Below are positions 46,880 to 59,214 of a stretch of 64,000 nucleotides of DNA, piece after piece; within the stretch, counting starts at the first letter, position 1; every line of letters begins with the position of its first letter. The position numbers and the translations under genes are program-made. Source of the DNA: Aquilaria yunnanensis (lineage: Eukaryota; Streptophyta; Magnoliopsida; Malvales; Thymelaeaceae); the NCBI GenBank assembly GCA_039654915.1, contig CM077597.1:24278001-24342000 (forward strand), read 5' to 3'. The notes beneath the pieces were generated by a model that worked only from the letters and a program-made list of their open reading frames with translations, was not told where the DNA came from and ran no database searches.

Positions 46880-46912
46880 TGTATGTATGTATGTGTGTGT
46901 GTGTGTGTGTGT
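46880..46912. repeat. (GTAT)n/(GT)n microsatellite
   Basis: Three GTAT units followed by about ten GT units. Confidence 0.9.
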
Positions 46913-47403
46913 CAATTAAATAGAGAAATATGAAAGAAAAAACCTAACCCTAATATACATCAACAATAGAAATATCACTACTGTGGCGGTGGCAAATGAC
47001 CGTTGCATAGACTCTCATCATCAACTTCGATCCTGGAGGACATAGTCCACAGTCCTATGGGAATAGAGCCAGCAGGAATAACTTCTCTCTTGATCAACTC
47101 TTGGATGGTAATGGTGACTGTGGTGCTTGTCCAACACTGGATTTGCTCCTACATGCCAGACTGGATCTGGGTCAATCAGTTGCTAGCTTGCTGGACCTCA
47201 TCGTCTAATGTTAGGTTTTCCAACTTCAATTTAGTAAATCTTAGGTGACTGGCATCAATGTATTCCTACAAAAATACATCAAATTATTAATTAATTTTGT
47301 ATAACTTACAAAAAAGTACAAGTAAATAGGTAAGTTTGAAATTACCCGGTGGGATCAAAAGGTGGTGGGATGTGCGAGGTGAGGTGGGAGACTCAGGATG
47401 CAC

Positions 47404-47830
47404 CTCGTTTTATACTAAGTTTTTGTACATTTGTTAATTAGTCCTCAAGCTTTAATTACTTACATTTTTATCCACAAATTTGGTAAGTTTGTCAATTAAT
47501 TCCTTAAATTTTAATAAGTTACCTTTTTATACTAAATTTTTGTACATTTTTCAATTAAGTTCTCAAACTTCAACTAATTACATTTTTATCCACAAATTTT
47601 GGTGGTTTTGTCAATTAGTTCTTTAAAATTTAATTCGTTACCATTTTATCCATAGTTTCTTTTTACTTTTGTGAATGAAGCCCCTAAACTTTTAATACTT
47701 ACAAAATTATCCATAATTTTTGGTATTTTTTAAATTAAGCTCCTAACTTTAATTAGTTATAGAAATTATCCATAATATTGTTTTTTTTTCAATTAAGCTG
47801 TTGAATTAAAACTACTTACAAAATTATACA
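47404..47830. repeat. AT-rich tandem array, about 60-bp unit, seven copies
   Basis: The theme 'tcaattaattccttaaatt' followed by 'acatttttatccacaaattt' recurs near 47433, 47493, 47551, 47613, 47673, 47732 and 47790, a period close to 60 bp. It lies in the left half of the CACTA element and is noncoding. Confidence 0.75.
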
Positions 47831-47939
47831 TAATCACTAGCATGCCTTGATTTATTGCATGAATTTAATTAAGGGAAGGAGACGGCTTTATTACCTGGAA
47901 CATTTCTCCGAAACAAATGGAGAAGAATCAATCATATGA

Positions 47940-48480
47940 TGGAGGAAAGTCGATCGGAGATCACTCACGCATGCTCGGTGGCAGATGAGGAAAGGAGAGG
48001 AGGAGGGGAAGAAAGAATGAGAGTAAAGGAGGGGAGGACAAGAAACGAAGGATGAATGGAGGAGAGGGTAGTGGATAGATAGAGGAGATGGAAAAATGAG
48101 GAGAATTGATTAGTTGACAGAGGAGAGAGGATTGGAGATTGCATATGCATGCTTTCCGATGGATGAGAAGAAGAGGGAGGGAAGGGGGAGAGTAGGAGAG
48201 CAATGGAAGGGAGGACAAGATATGGTGGGTGGATGGAAGAAAGGGAGGTGGACGGATGTAGGAGGGGTAAAAAAGGAGGATCAATTAACTGATAGAGGTA
48301 GGCGGATAAAAAATCGCATACGGATGCTTACCAGCGGAGGAAAAGGGGGGAATAGAGGAGGGGAGGATAAGAGATGGTGGACGGACAAAGGAAAAGACGG
48401 TGGACAAATGGAGGAGAAAGAGAGGGAAAGATGAGAGGATTAGGAATAAAAAATGAGAAGAGAGAACAGACAGACTACAA
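47940..48480 (+). repeat. Purine-rich tandem array, about 175-bp unit, three copies
   Basis: The plus strand is almost all A and G. Units start near 47950, 48129 and 48302 with similar text (cgcatgctcggtggcagatg; gcatgctttccgatggatga; cggatgcttaccagcggagg) followed by purine runs. The long open frames on both strands are by-products of composition and are not genes. Confidence 0.7.
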
Positions 48481-48921
48481 TTATGTCAAAGGTTGTGATG
48501 ATTATAACATCACATATTTTGCGATGATTTCACCTCAATTAACTAAAAACTAAAGGCTAAATCATTGCAAAAATGTGATGACAATCACTAAAGTGATGGT
48601 ACCCCACATGGCTCTCTAGGAGCTGATGATCTTGCAACTTGTTCTGTGTTGATTATAATCATCATGAAGGGCCCCACCTAATTTTCCCCAAATTTTTATT
48701 TTCTGACCTAGAAATTCTTTGATTTTTCTTATGATTTTGTGTCAATATAATATTGCTTTCCTATGGTTTTCCTTCAATTTCTTGTTTATTCTTGTAATTT
48801 TCCTCTAATCTGCAACTACTAAACTTTTAATTACTAAATAGCAAAATATTAAAGTTTTGTGTAAAATTGATAATTATTGAAAAGTCCAGGGTATATTAGA
48901 GTGAATTTTATCTATCACTAA

Positions 48922-50358
48922 CACTACGAGAGAAATGTTAAAATGAGACTAATTTGTGCGACTGAAAGTCAGTAGCATAAGTGTTTAGTCGCATGTCAAT
49001 AGCATATGTGTGGCCCACAATCTTTTAACAAAGTCAGTCGCATGACAGTAACACAACTTAAAAAATTTTAAATTTCAGTCACACATACAGTGGGTCGTGG
49101 TCATTTATGCGGTTGAAATAGTCAGCTATACAAAAGTTAGTCACATACCAGTGCACGATTTAAAAAATATAAAAATGTCTGTAGCATGTTAGTCACACAG
49201 TTGAAAAAATAGTAAATTAATTTCCTCATCAGTAGCACGACAGTCACATGGTAATCACATAAATTAAATATATTTTCCTTGAGTCACATATCAGTGACAA
49301 ATTTAGTGGCACAAATTACTTTTCCTTTCACACTCACTTCTCTTCCTCATTTCTCCACCTTCTCCGATTTTATCCTTCTTTCCTCCATCTTTACTCTCCA
49401 TCTTTGATTCTACTTCTCCAGTTCTTCATCCTTTCCAGCTGAAGCTTTGCTACCTCCAAACTGCATCGTTTGAATCTCTAGTTATATACAAGCCTTCATC
49501 TCTTATCTCTCAACCTTTCCACACAGCCATCTTCATCGCTTTTCCCTTTCATCTCGCATCTCTCATCCTTCTCATCTATTCTCCCTCCACTGCCTTACCC
49601 TAACTGCCTGTCCTCATCGTCTGTCCTTTCCCTCACATGCCTCGCCTCACCTTCTCCTTGCCTTTTGCTCATCATCTCCTCACCATTCTCCCTTGCCATC
49701 TACTCGTTCTCCCTTATGTCAAAATCCTTGCTAGTCACTGACTATGTCTCCGGCCCCCTTCTTCGTTTGCCTCCTCATCTATCGCCTCCTTGTCGTTCGC
49801 CTCGCCACCCCTTAAGTGATTTTGTGTTTGATTTTTTTTTATTTTGTTTTTAATTTTTTGCATCTAGTTTGTGAGTTTGGTGTCTGATTTGGTGTTTGGT
49901 TTTGTAAATCCGATTGTGATTTTGTGGATTTGGCATTTTTTTTAATCATGTGGATTTTGTGTTTATTCTTGTTTGATTGTATATTCGGTATCAATTTTAA
50001 TAATTATAATTTTAATATAGCAATTATATACTTTCATTATTATAATAATTATAATCCAATTTTATTAAATTTAACATTTAATTTTTTTTTAAAATATATG
50101 TATATGGAACTGAAAGTTTAGGTCACACTATTTGACTGACTTTTAGTCACACGATGCAACTAAGAAATTCAGTTGCACACATTCATCAGACCAACTTTAT
50201 CCCACTACCACACCTAGTTGCATAATAGTGACATGTTTCAGTCACACGACAGTGGCATGACTTATGCAACTAGCATTTTTGCTGCTAACTGTTCCTATGG
50301 CATTTCAGTCACACTGCCACTATTTCTTCAGTCACATCTAGTCAATTTTCTTGTAATG
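48922..50358. mobile_element. Non-autonomous CACTA element nested in the larger one
   Basis: Ends CACTACGAGAGAAATG and, in complement, CATTACAAGAAAATTG, with a perfect 3-bp TSD taa (48919-48921 and 50359-50361). Both ends carry many short subterminal repeats of the type agtcgcatgtcaatagcat / cagtcacatgacagtaacac. The centre (49320-49810) is pyrimidine-rich with no recognised frame. It inserted into the 46490-52025 element and is therefore younger. Confidence 0.8.
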
Positions 50359-50426
50359 TAAAATTTTTCCCATAATCCTGGTACCTAATTTCATGAATAT
50401 AAATAGTTTAGGGATCAATGTTGTAA

Positions 50427-50753
50427 GGGTAAATCTGACCGGTTGTCCCTAAACTATATCCAATGTTGTTTATTCATCCATGAACTATCAAATGTTACTT
50501 AATCATCCTCAAACTATATCCAATGTTGCTTCATCATCCTGCCGCCTATTATACCATTAAAGATGGATGGAAAAGTGATGACACATCAGCAACCTCATCA
50601 TTTTTTCGTCCATATCCTTAATGGCTATAATGGATAGTAAGACGATTAAGCAACATTGGATATAGTTTAGGAATAATTAAGCAATATTTGATAGTTTAGG
50701 GATAAATGGGTGACATTGGATATAATTTAGGGACAATTGGTGGAGATACCCAT
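50427..50753. mobile_element. MULE-type MITE, family M1 copy 2
   Basis: Ends gggtaaatctgaccggttgt and, in complement, gggtatctccaccaattgtc. Identical 9-bp flanks atgttgtaa (50418-50426 and 50754-50762). Same interior as 15633-15983. The perfect TSD suggests the youngest of the three copies. Confidence 0.85.
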
Positions 50754-50920
50754 GTTGTAATTTTAACAAATTTCTACTAAGATCATTAAACTTACTAGAT
50801 ATGAAAACCTTAAAAGAGATTCTACTTTCTAAATATAGAAACTCCTAAAATGGAAACTTAATGTTTAATTACTAACCAGAACAACTATATAAAAGTTTAC
50901 TGTTAATGTCCATTAGGATT

Positions 50921-51695
50921 AAGGGTTAAGGTAATTAGTCTGCTAGTGAGAATTGTGACTAAATCCTAATGGTTAGATTTCAAAGATTTAGGGTTAGGAT
51001 TAGAGTTCAATAATTTAGGGTTTTAGTGTTTAATGATAAATGTTTAAGGTTTAGGGTTTAGTATTTATAATTTAGGGTTAGGGGTTACAATTTAGGGTTT
51101 AGGTTTAGGTTTAGGGTTAGGGTTGAGGGGTTTAAGGCTTGGGTTAGGGTTGAAGGGTTCAATTCTTTAATTATGGTTTAGTGTTTAATTAAGGTTATGG
51201 TTAGGGTTAGAGTTGAGTGATTTGGGGCTTAGGGATAACGGTTTGAGGTTAAGATTAGCTATTTAGATATTAGGGTTAAGGTTAGGATCTAGGGATTATG
51301 GGTTAAGGTTATGATTTAGATTTTTAGGGTCAGTATTTAAAGTTTATGGTTAATGTTTGGGGTTTATGGATTAGGCTTTTAGGTTTTAGCGTTTAGTGTT
51401 TGGTGTTTAATATTTAGGGATTATGGTTAGGGGATTAGATTTTAAGGTTTAGGGTTAGGGGTTTAGGTATTATGGTTAGGGTTTAGGGTTTAGTGTTTCG
51501 GGTTTAGGGATTGGGGTTTGGGGAATAGGGTTTAGGGATCAAGGACTTAGTATTTTAGGGTTTAGGGTTGGGGGTTTAGGATTTAGTGTTTAGGGGGTTT
51601 AGGGTTTTTGGTTTAGTGTTTAATATTTAGAGGGTTTAGGGTTTATGATTTAGAGTTTTAAGCCTTAGGGTTTAGAGATTTAGGTTTAGGGTTAT
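50921..51695 (+). repeat. Degenerate telomere-like (TTTAGGG)n block
   Basis: Dozens of TTTAGGG and near forms (ttagggtttagg, ttagggttagg, tttaggatttag) run in one orientation over about 775 bp without long perfect arrays. TTTAGGG is the usual plant telomere unit. The block lies in the right half of the CACTA element, so it is interstitial. Confidence 0.8.
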
Positions 51696-52028
51696 TTGTG
51701 GGAATGTTGTAGCAATATTTGCTATAGTTTTGCTATGAACTTTTTTTACGATTATTTTCATAAGAAGCTTGTCACAAATTTTGCCTCCAAAAATCACCTC
51801 TGAAATACTAGAGACAATTAGGAATCATCAGAAAATATTTATCACAAAATCATGGGAATTTTTGATGATTTTTAATCGTAGGAAACATAACCATAGGAAA
51901 ATCGTCACAGTTTTATTTGTTGGCTGATCAACCCCTGTTGGAGCTGCAATTTTGCGACAATTCCTTTTTGCCTCTCCCTCCATCATCACAACCTGTTATC
52001 GCAATAGGCCCTTCTCCTTGTAGTGTTA

Positions 52029-52756
52029 GTGTTAGATTTGGGCTAATTGAGCAACATTAATGGTTTATATATTATTTTTACCCACATAAAAAATAATTAC
52101 AATGTAATGCTGAAGTTTCAAACAATTTACTCCTAAAATTTTTAAAATTTAAAAAATAATCCTTCAAAATCACGTACGTATTTTGTGCTCACATTTAATA
52201 TAACTTAAAAATAGTACCAGACAAATTGAAGCCACTATGCTGAAAGTGTATAGAAAGTAATAAAATACCTTAGCCAAATATTGGAAACTTAAGATTATAT
52301 ATTTTTTTTGTGGATTTTTCCATGAATCTTGCTTTCGAATAGTCTTACTTTATATGGATTTTAAGAATATTTAAACTAAGCACTCTCTTAATTTCTTGTG
52401 TAAACAATATTTTTACTAATTTTTATTTTTTAGGGTTGGTAACTTAAAATATTTATAAAATTTTAATTACTTTAAAAAAAATATTATCAAACTTATTAGC
52501 TTTCAAATGACATTAATTCTAGACAAAAATGAGAATAGTGAATTTTTAAAACCGAAAAGTGAGCCCATATTTATTTTCAACTTGTTCTCGAGGCCCTACC
52601 ATGATCAGGTAAGCACCATATATTGGAAAAATAAGTAGATGGGAGTTTGTAAGGAATATTCCTGGACAGGGAATACTTCTATTCAACTATTAGTCATTCC
52701 ACTTAATTGGATTATGTTTCCCTCTATTTCACTCTATTAGAGGGATATTGCCCTTT
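52029..52756. other. No recognised feature
   Basis: AT-rich DNA between the CACTA end and a fold-back repeat. Confidence 0.4.
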
Positions 52757-52812
52757 ACTTGAGAGGAGTCCCCCCTTTCTATACATTAATACATACATAC
52801 ATACATACAAGA

Positions 52813-52844
<32 letters not shown>

Positions 52845-52876
52845 TTATGTATAGAGAGGAGGGAGTCCTCTCAAGT
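52757..52876. repeat. Fold-back inverted repeat with 45-bp arms
   Basis: The left arm begins acttgagaggagtccccc (52757) and the right arm ends ggagtcctctcaagt (52876). Arms pair for about 45 bp with a few mismatches, continuing through (TACA)n and (TATG)n runs to a central TA repeat. It would form one long hairpin. It could be a fold-back MITE or a small-RNA precursor; no TSD was resolved. Confidence 0.7.
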
Positions 52877-52957
52877 ATGTATATATATAAGCCTTGAACC
52901 TAAACTGTGTAAACACCTTCTAGTTGATGTTGTAAACAACTCACGTCTTTAATGATA

Positions 52958-53313
52958 AGGATAAGCTCCACCTGTTATCCCTACATTATATCCAATGTTT
53001 CTTAATTGTCCTAAAACTATCAAGTGTTTCTTAATCGTCTCTAAACTATATACAATTTTGCTTTATTTTCCAGGCATCTATCACAGCTATTAATGATGGA
53101 TGAAAAAATGAAGTGGTTGCTAATGTGATATGGGAAAATGATGTGACTACTAATGTAACATTACTTTTGCATCCGTCCTTAACGGGGTGATGGACGGTAG
53201 GACGAGATAGTAACAATTAAACCATTTGAGGATAATTGATGCAACACTTGATAATTTTGGGACAATTAAGCAACATGAGGTATAGTTTAGGGATGATAGG
53301 TCAAGTTTATCCC
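52958..53313. mobile_element. MULE-type MITE, family M1 copy 3
   Basis: Ends aggataagctccacctgtta and, in complement, gggataaacttgacctatca; interior like the other M1 copies ('gtaggacgagatagtaac', 'ggacaattaagcaacatgag'). The TSD is no longer recognisable, so this copy is probably older. Confidence 0.75.
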
Positions 53314-55200
53314 AACAATAATGTTGTAAACACCTTCTAAATGATGAGTTCATGTCTTGAATCTGAATTGTGTATGCTTACCAGTTACCATTTAAATCTT
53401 TAAAAGTAACTTTTGTAATAAACATAGGAGCATTATATAGACATGAATTCTCATACAAGTAAATTGTAAGAGGTAACTGTAGTTTTTCAAGCAATTCCTT
53501 ACGAGTCATATTGAATGACACAATCACAACAACATCAGGCATGATGCCATTTTCTTGCCTATTGAAGAAACTTTTGAAGAAATACAATTTGTTTTTTGAT
53601 GACCTTTTACTTTATCTCTTTCTTTCTCAATGAATTTCCCATAAGCTTGGGGACTTCTCCTCTAAAATTCCACTAGCTAAACTCAACATGATCTCTTTCC
53701 TCCAAACCTTTTACAACTCCTTAAACGTGTCTTTTCACTAGGCTCTTTCCTCCATGAACTTTTCTTTTGTCTTTTACTTAATACCAAATTGGCTCTATCA
53801 TTAATTGGATCAGGCCACTTGACTCTGATACCATTTGGACTCTGATATAACCATATTCTGATACTGCTTTTACTCTAATACCATATGAGGCCATAGAAGC
53901 CAGAATGGTTCTAATTAAAGAACTAAGGCCTATTTCTTTATCGAGCCAGGTCATTCAGTGCTTTTATATTAGTTAACTTGTGGTCAATTTGGTCTTTTCT
54001 TTACCATCTTCATCATCATTTGCAACATTGAGGTAGTGCTAGCATTAACATCCCTTTATTGTTCTTTCCTTACCATCCAATTCCATACTCTGTTTGCTGA
54101 TAGAGTCTTTGTTATTATTGGTATCTTATAGTTATTGCTAAAGTATGTTGGGGTGGGGCTTAAAATGGTTGTCTGTAAAAGTTGACCTATACATCGAGGC
54201 AATCCTAAAATTCTAAGCTTTTTGCTACCATTTGTATTTAGCAGAAAATAGCTTTTTGCTATCATTTGTAATTTAATGGAAAATGAAGTTGCATTAAGAT
54301 TTATGGATTTCTAGAAGGTCGGTTTGAATTTTATATGATCGATGGATGGTCCTTTTAGGTTTAAAAGTTGGATGTCTTTGGATATGATAGTGGAGAAACC
54401 AAAGGCAGAGGACTAATTGGCGACTGGGGCTAACTCATCAGATGTAAATATTCTGGGTGGAGGTTTGTTGTGAAACAAGTCTAAGGCAAAATTTAGGATT
54501 TCTATCTTCTTTTGAATTTAATGAGAAGTTAGCAAGATAACATTTTAAGGGGCAAAGTCTGGGTATTACAGAAAGAAGAAGACAACAGTGTAGGTTGCGG
54601 CAAACATTAGGTGATTTTTGTTTTTTTATGCAAACCCTAGTTAGAAATAAAATGGAATAGGCTCTACACCTATGCCTTAAATTAAAATTGAATATTAATA
54701 ATTTAGAAAGAAACTATCTAAACTAAAATATATTTTTCATCTACCTGATGGAGATTATTCTACTAGCAACATCTCCTAGCTTGTTTTTTTTCTTCTAAAA
54801 TAAGGGCTTATTCCTTTTAGTCGAAAATGACTAATGCTACAAAGATAACTTTAATCACCTAGCCTTCATGCCTTTATATATAAGAACACCTCTTAACTAG
54901 TTGTACTATTTATCCCATTTAATGGGAGCATTTCACAACTTGACTTTGCTAATGACAATTCTCCAAATAGTAATAGAGAACTCACAAAATAAAAAATGAG
55001 TGATCCCTATCCTTATTGACTTTCAAGCATAAGTACTAGATTAGTTAGCTTAAATTGAAGAATTTTTCAAAATTGACTTATGGTTTATTAATTCTTTGGT
55101 GGATTTTGAGTTCGTTGTAGTGATAGCTTTGATCATGGGGGATTATTTTGTCTTTGAAACATAATTTCAAAAGGTTTATTGAGACTTAATGTCCAACATC
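53314..55200. other. Unassigned DNA
   Basis: A minus-strand frame 53587-53378 (69 codons, MPDVVVIVSFNMTRKELLEK) is open but unrecognised. At 53820-53885 three copies of a 'ctctgataccat'-like motif occur in 65 bp; each resembles the complement of a primer-binding site, suggesting a decayed minus-strand LTR element. Otherwise nothing is seen. Confidence 0.35.
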
Positions 55201-55679
55201 TTATGTTTTTCTTGGTCCCCAAGTTTTTTTTTGTTAGGAAGTTTAGGGTTTTGAAGTTGATTAGATTTAGTTTTCATATTTTGTTTTTTGTTTCAGTAAA
55301 CCCAGATAGACATGTTGCTTTTGGGTTTTACGCATGAGAAAAAGGTAATTATTTTAAAGAGCCAAGATGTAAGGGCCTCAAGTGATATGAGATGTCTCTA
55401 AAAACCGAGAGCGCTAGAAAGAGAAACCTTTTGTAATTTTCATATTTTTCATTTGTGTGAAAAAAAGCTTTAGGGGTTGTCAATGGTGATAGGATATTTA
55501 GAAGCCTTTGCGAGCACTAAGGGCATACTTTTGGTGTAATCTCTATAATTTATTTGAGCAAATTTCTTTTATTAATGGATATAGACTAGTTATGAGCCAA
55601 ATCATATTAAATTAGCTTATGATTGTTTTAATCATGATTTTTTTCACTATGTATGTTTTAGAATTTCTTTTCTAGCAAG
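55201..55679 (+). repeat. LTR remnant with primer-binding site
   Basis: Shows the same theme as repeat copies A and B (gttttgaagttgattagatt; gcttttgggttttacgcatg). It ends near 'tttctagca' at 55678, followed by tggtattagaa (55680-55690), a degraded primer-binding site. Copia-like; no coding part follows. Confidence 0.4.
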
Positions 55680-55690
55680 TGGTATTAGAA

Positions 55691-56814
55691 AATGTGGTGA
55701 AATCTCGGTGTAATAAAGCATATGGTGCGATCTTGGCATGATAGAACATATGGTTTAGTAATGGCAGAGTTGGTGGTTATTAATTCCTAGTTGGAGTTTT
55801 AAGATAAATCATGGGATTGTGAAAAATAAAGAATTATCCAAGGGATGTTGCAGTTAATTTGGTATAGTTGTAGCATGACATGAATGGCTAAACACAATAT
55901 TGTTTTGGTTGTAGAATGGCACCTATAGCTCAGTGTGAGATGTAACTTGCTAACATTGTGATACCCATGATTCAGTAAAAGTTCAAGATTGTGTCTACAT
56001 GTTCGTGGGGTTTGTGTTGGACTTATATTTGAGTTGTTGCATTTGATGGTAACTCTGCTTTTATTGTTATGTTTATGTTTCCAAAGTGTCAATTATTCAT
56101 ATTCATGTTTGTTGCTGTGTTGGTGTCATTTGTTTTGTGGTTTTTGTTGTATGCATTTGTGGTGAAGAATTAGAACAAGTTGAAGATTGTTGGATTAGTT
56201 GGCCCAAATTGGAGAACTTTACAGACTCGACTTGTGGTTTATGCATACTTTGGCTGGATTTTGAGCAAGGTTGTTAAACATACAATCAAGCTCATTGGAT
56301 TGCACTATTCTACAATTCAGGTCCAGAAAAAATCTTATCAAAACATTTTAGGGTCAATGATATGGTAGGATTGGAGTTTGATAGTGACTAGGATTAGAAG
56401 ATCGGTAAGATCAAATATCCTAATTGGTATTGATTTCAATTAAGTATACTTTTATTTTAGGCCAAATTTGGTAAATTTAAGTTAATGACCCAAGTTTGGC
56501 AGCCAATAGCTAATGTTGCCCAATCACCCAATTTATGGCTTATTCATTTCAATAGTGTGAGAGAGAAGCAAACAAAAGAAAAAAAAGCTCTAAGTGATGA
56601 AGTAAGGAAAAAAAAAAAAAGCTCTAGGAGATGTGATAAACAAAAAATGTAAGATAAAGCTCCATGACGTGTTTCTTTATAATGTATTTTTTTTATAGAT
56701 AAATACATTGTGATCTCTTTTATTTTTCAACAATATGTTTATTTATGAATTAACTTTCAGACTTGTATTTGTTATGTTGATGTATTCTTTAAAGCTTGAA
56801 CTTTACTTGTATTG
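55691..56814. other. No recognised gene
   Basis: Open frames at 56086-56368 are in low-complexity, stop-poor sequence and match nothing known to me. Confidence 0.4.
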
Positions 56815-57760
56815 TAGAAATAGTTGTGTTGTATCATTATTATATTATATTTACTTGCTTTCCAATATAGTTGGTCTTCTATATGAATTGTATTATTTTA
56901 GAATTGTAATAGGATCTTATGATTTATGATCTGATCCTGCCTCCCTAGCATTGCATTCGAAAAATGATCCTACGTAGGATCCAAATTTTGACAAACTTAG
57001 TTTTGAGTTAATGGCAGTAATAACTGTGGCAGTGGAGAACTGCTTTGTTTTTACTATGATTTTGGAAGGTTGGCTGAGACTTCAATGGGCGGTTCTTTAT
57101 GTGTTGGTTGGTGTTTATGTTTTATACAAGAAAGTTTAGGGGGTGTTTACCTGTCAATAATTTTTATTTTTTTCTTTTTCAAAATTGTTTGAGTATATAG
57201 CTTGTTTTAATGATGTTGACAAACCTTATTTTTTGAACTTCGAGAATTTATGTTTTAAAATGGAAAACCTTGTTTTAGATGTTTCCACTTTTAAAATATA
57301 AATTTTGCAACTTTTGGTAAATAAAATTTTTCACATCCTTAAAATAAGTTAAGCACTTTAACTTTTGTCTAATAAAATTTGGAAAAGGAAAATGGAAAAA
57401 ATTTTCACATGCAAATGCTACCTCAAAGTTTTAAAGTTGATTGTATTGAATTTTCCTATTTTGTCTAGATTTAAGTGTGGCCATAGATAGGTATGCTATA
57501 TTGGGGTTTTGCATTTAAGAAAAAAGTCAATCAATTTGAAGAGGAAAAATTTGAGAGCTTCAAAAGGAATGAGAGGTTAGGAGAACAAAGGGGTTTTCTG
57601 TGATTGGCATATGTGAAAGATTAAGGTTAGCTATTGCTGAAAAATATTGGATGTAGAAGGTTAATATGATAATTTTGCAGTAAAACTAACGGGTTGGGGG
57701 GATGGAGGTAAGGGTTCAGGATGTGAATACATTCATTTCTAGACCTGGGGTTGAAAAATG
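56815..57760 (+). repeat. Dispersed repeat, copy B
   Basis: The reverse complement aligns with 12325-13228 across nearly its whole length (see copy A). The two copies face each other about 44 kb apart. Possibly an LTR or a related non-coding element of an old copia-type family. Confidence 0.6.
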
Positions 57761-59214
57761 CAATTTTTTGAACCCCAAAGGGTTATCTTGTGATTTTTCT
57801 AATTTATTTGGCTTCTCTATTAGCTTCTTTGCATCCAAACCTTTTATGCTGATGCTTCAAATTTTTATGAAAGTTTTTGGAAATATTTTCATATCTTTGA
57901 CGCTTTCAGGTTTGAATTAGCTCAATTTGAAATTAATGATTCATGAATGTTGTAAGAATGTTAAGTGGGTATGCACTTGTAGACTGTCATTTTTTCTCTA
58001 TTTGGATATAGTACATAACGGCCAATTAGGAGGAGAATAACTTGTCAAAAGTAGCCTACATAGTTAACTTCCAAGATGGTATAGTAATACTAGATTCAAT
58101 AGTTGCTACACACGTCACAGACAACTGCCTTAATTGCTTCAAAGTCCTTTTCTTCACCAGCCTATCTTTCATGGTCATAAGTAATTGCTTTTTCTATGTC
58201 TTCCCTCTATATATATAGCTATGAGATGCAATCATGATAATGTAGAAAGATAAAGTATCTAATGCACAGTAGTGAATAATCTATATGTTTGTTGCATACA
58301 TAAGGCCCCTAATTATAATTGATATCTAGTCATGGTTTAGGTGCAAGAAACATGAAAGATCCCTTAACCTTTAGATAAAAAGAATGTTGGACGACCTAAA
58401 GCTGTGTGCGAAGGGAAATCCTGTTATGCTTAATTTGGCATTGTGGCTAAAAGAAATCTGTTAGGAAAAAAAGAAGGATGATTAGAGTATACTTACGGTT
58501 TTCAAATTAATCCCCTTACATAAGCATAGTTATTGTCTACCAGGATGGGAATTTCACTTTAATTGAGATTAGAATCCTACAAATAATGTGATAGAAGAGA
58601 TTTGGTCTCCTATTCAGTCTCAATCTTTTAATTATGGTTCTAGGCCTACTTTAGACTGCTCATGAGTTAAACTCCAATGGGTAGATAATATGGAGAATAG
58701 CCTATTTAGGTATCAATGAGCCCTCTCCTATTAGTGAAATTGAGGGAAACATTGCCCTACATTTCAAATACATTGGTAATGGAAATGCAGACACTTCATT
58801 AATGAGGATTAAGAAAGTAGGACATATGGTGTTAGAGATTGGGGAAGAATTCTCAAAACATAGAAAAGAGACTATTGGGGCAGGTAAAGAGTTTTACTAT
58901 TGGGGTGGCTTAAGAGTTTTACTTCCATTCAAGCAGCTTTTTTCCATCCATTACATCCGTCCTCATTCCTTGAAAAAATAAAATATCCCCTCCACCGATT
59001 GCTAGTGCTTCCGTTATGCTAAAATCATCCTTAACTGCTTGCCACACTGTCAATTTACATTAAAAAAGGTACTACCCTCAATCTTCTTCCTTTTCTTACC
59101 CTATTTGGTTCTTGATTTTTAATTTCATCCCACCATGAATGGGTTGTAAGCATTTACTGTTGTTTCCATGGTTGCCTTCCCTCACTAACATTTGCTTTCC
59201 TTTATGTGTGCACA
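57761..59214. other. No recognised feature
   Basis: AT-rich, only short frames. Confidence 0.4.

Larger units (their letters stand above)
46490..52025. mobile_element. CACTA (En/Spm-type) element with nested insertions
   Basis: Left end CACTTCAAGAGGGAGG(A)CCTATTG and right end, in complement, CACTACAAGGAGAAGGGCC. Both sides carry the 3-bp TSD tta (46487-46489 and 52026-52028). Subterminal regions have repeated 'gatgattataatcg'-type motifs (46640-46800, 48490-48660, 51720-51900), as expected for CACTA transposase binding. Contains tandem arrays, a second CACTA element, a MITE and telomere-like DNA. Coding regions are not recognisable, apart from a weak stop-broken minus-strand frame at 47250-46990. 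Confidence 0.8.

Noticed and set aside
47961..48434. Long open frames on both strands (107 and 106 codons)
   Set aside because: They arise from the purine-rich tandem array; the proteins are low-complexity and repeat with the units.
56735..56929. Hydrophobic 64-codon ORF as a membrane protein
   Set aside because: Its residues follow T-rich composition and part of it lies in the dispersed repeat.
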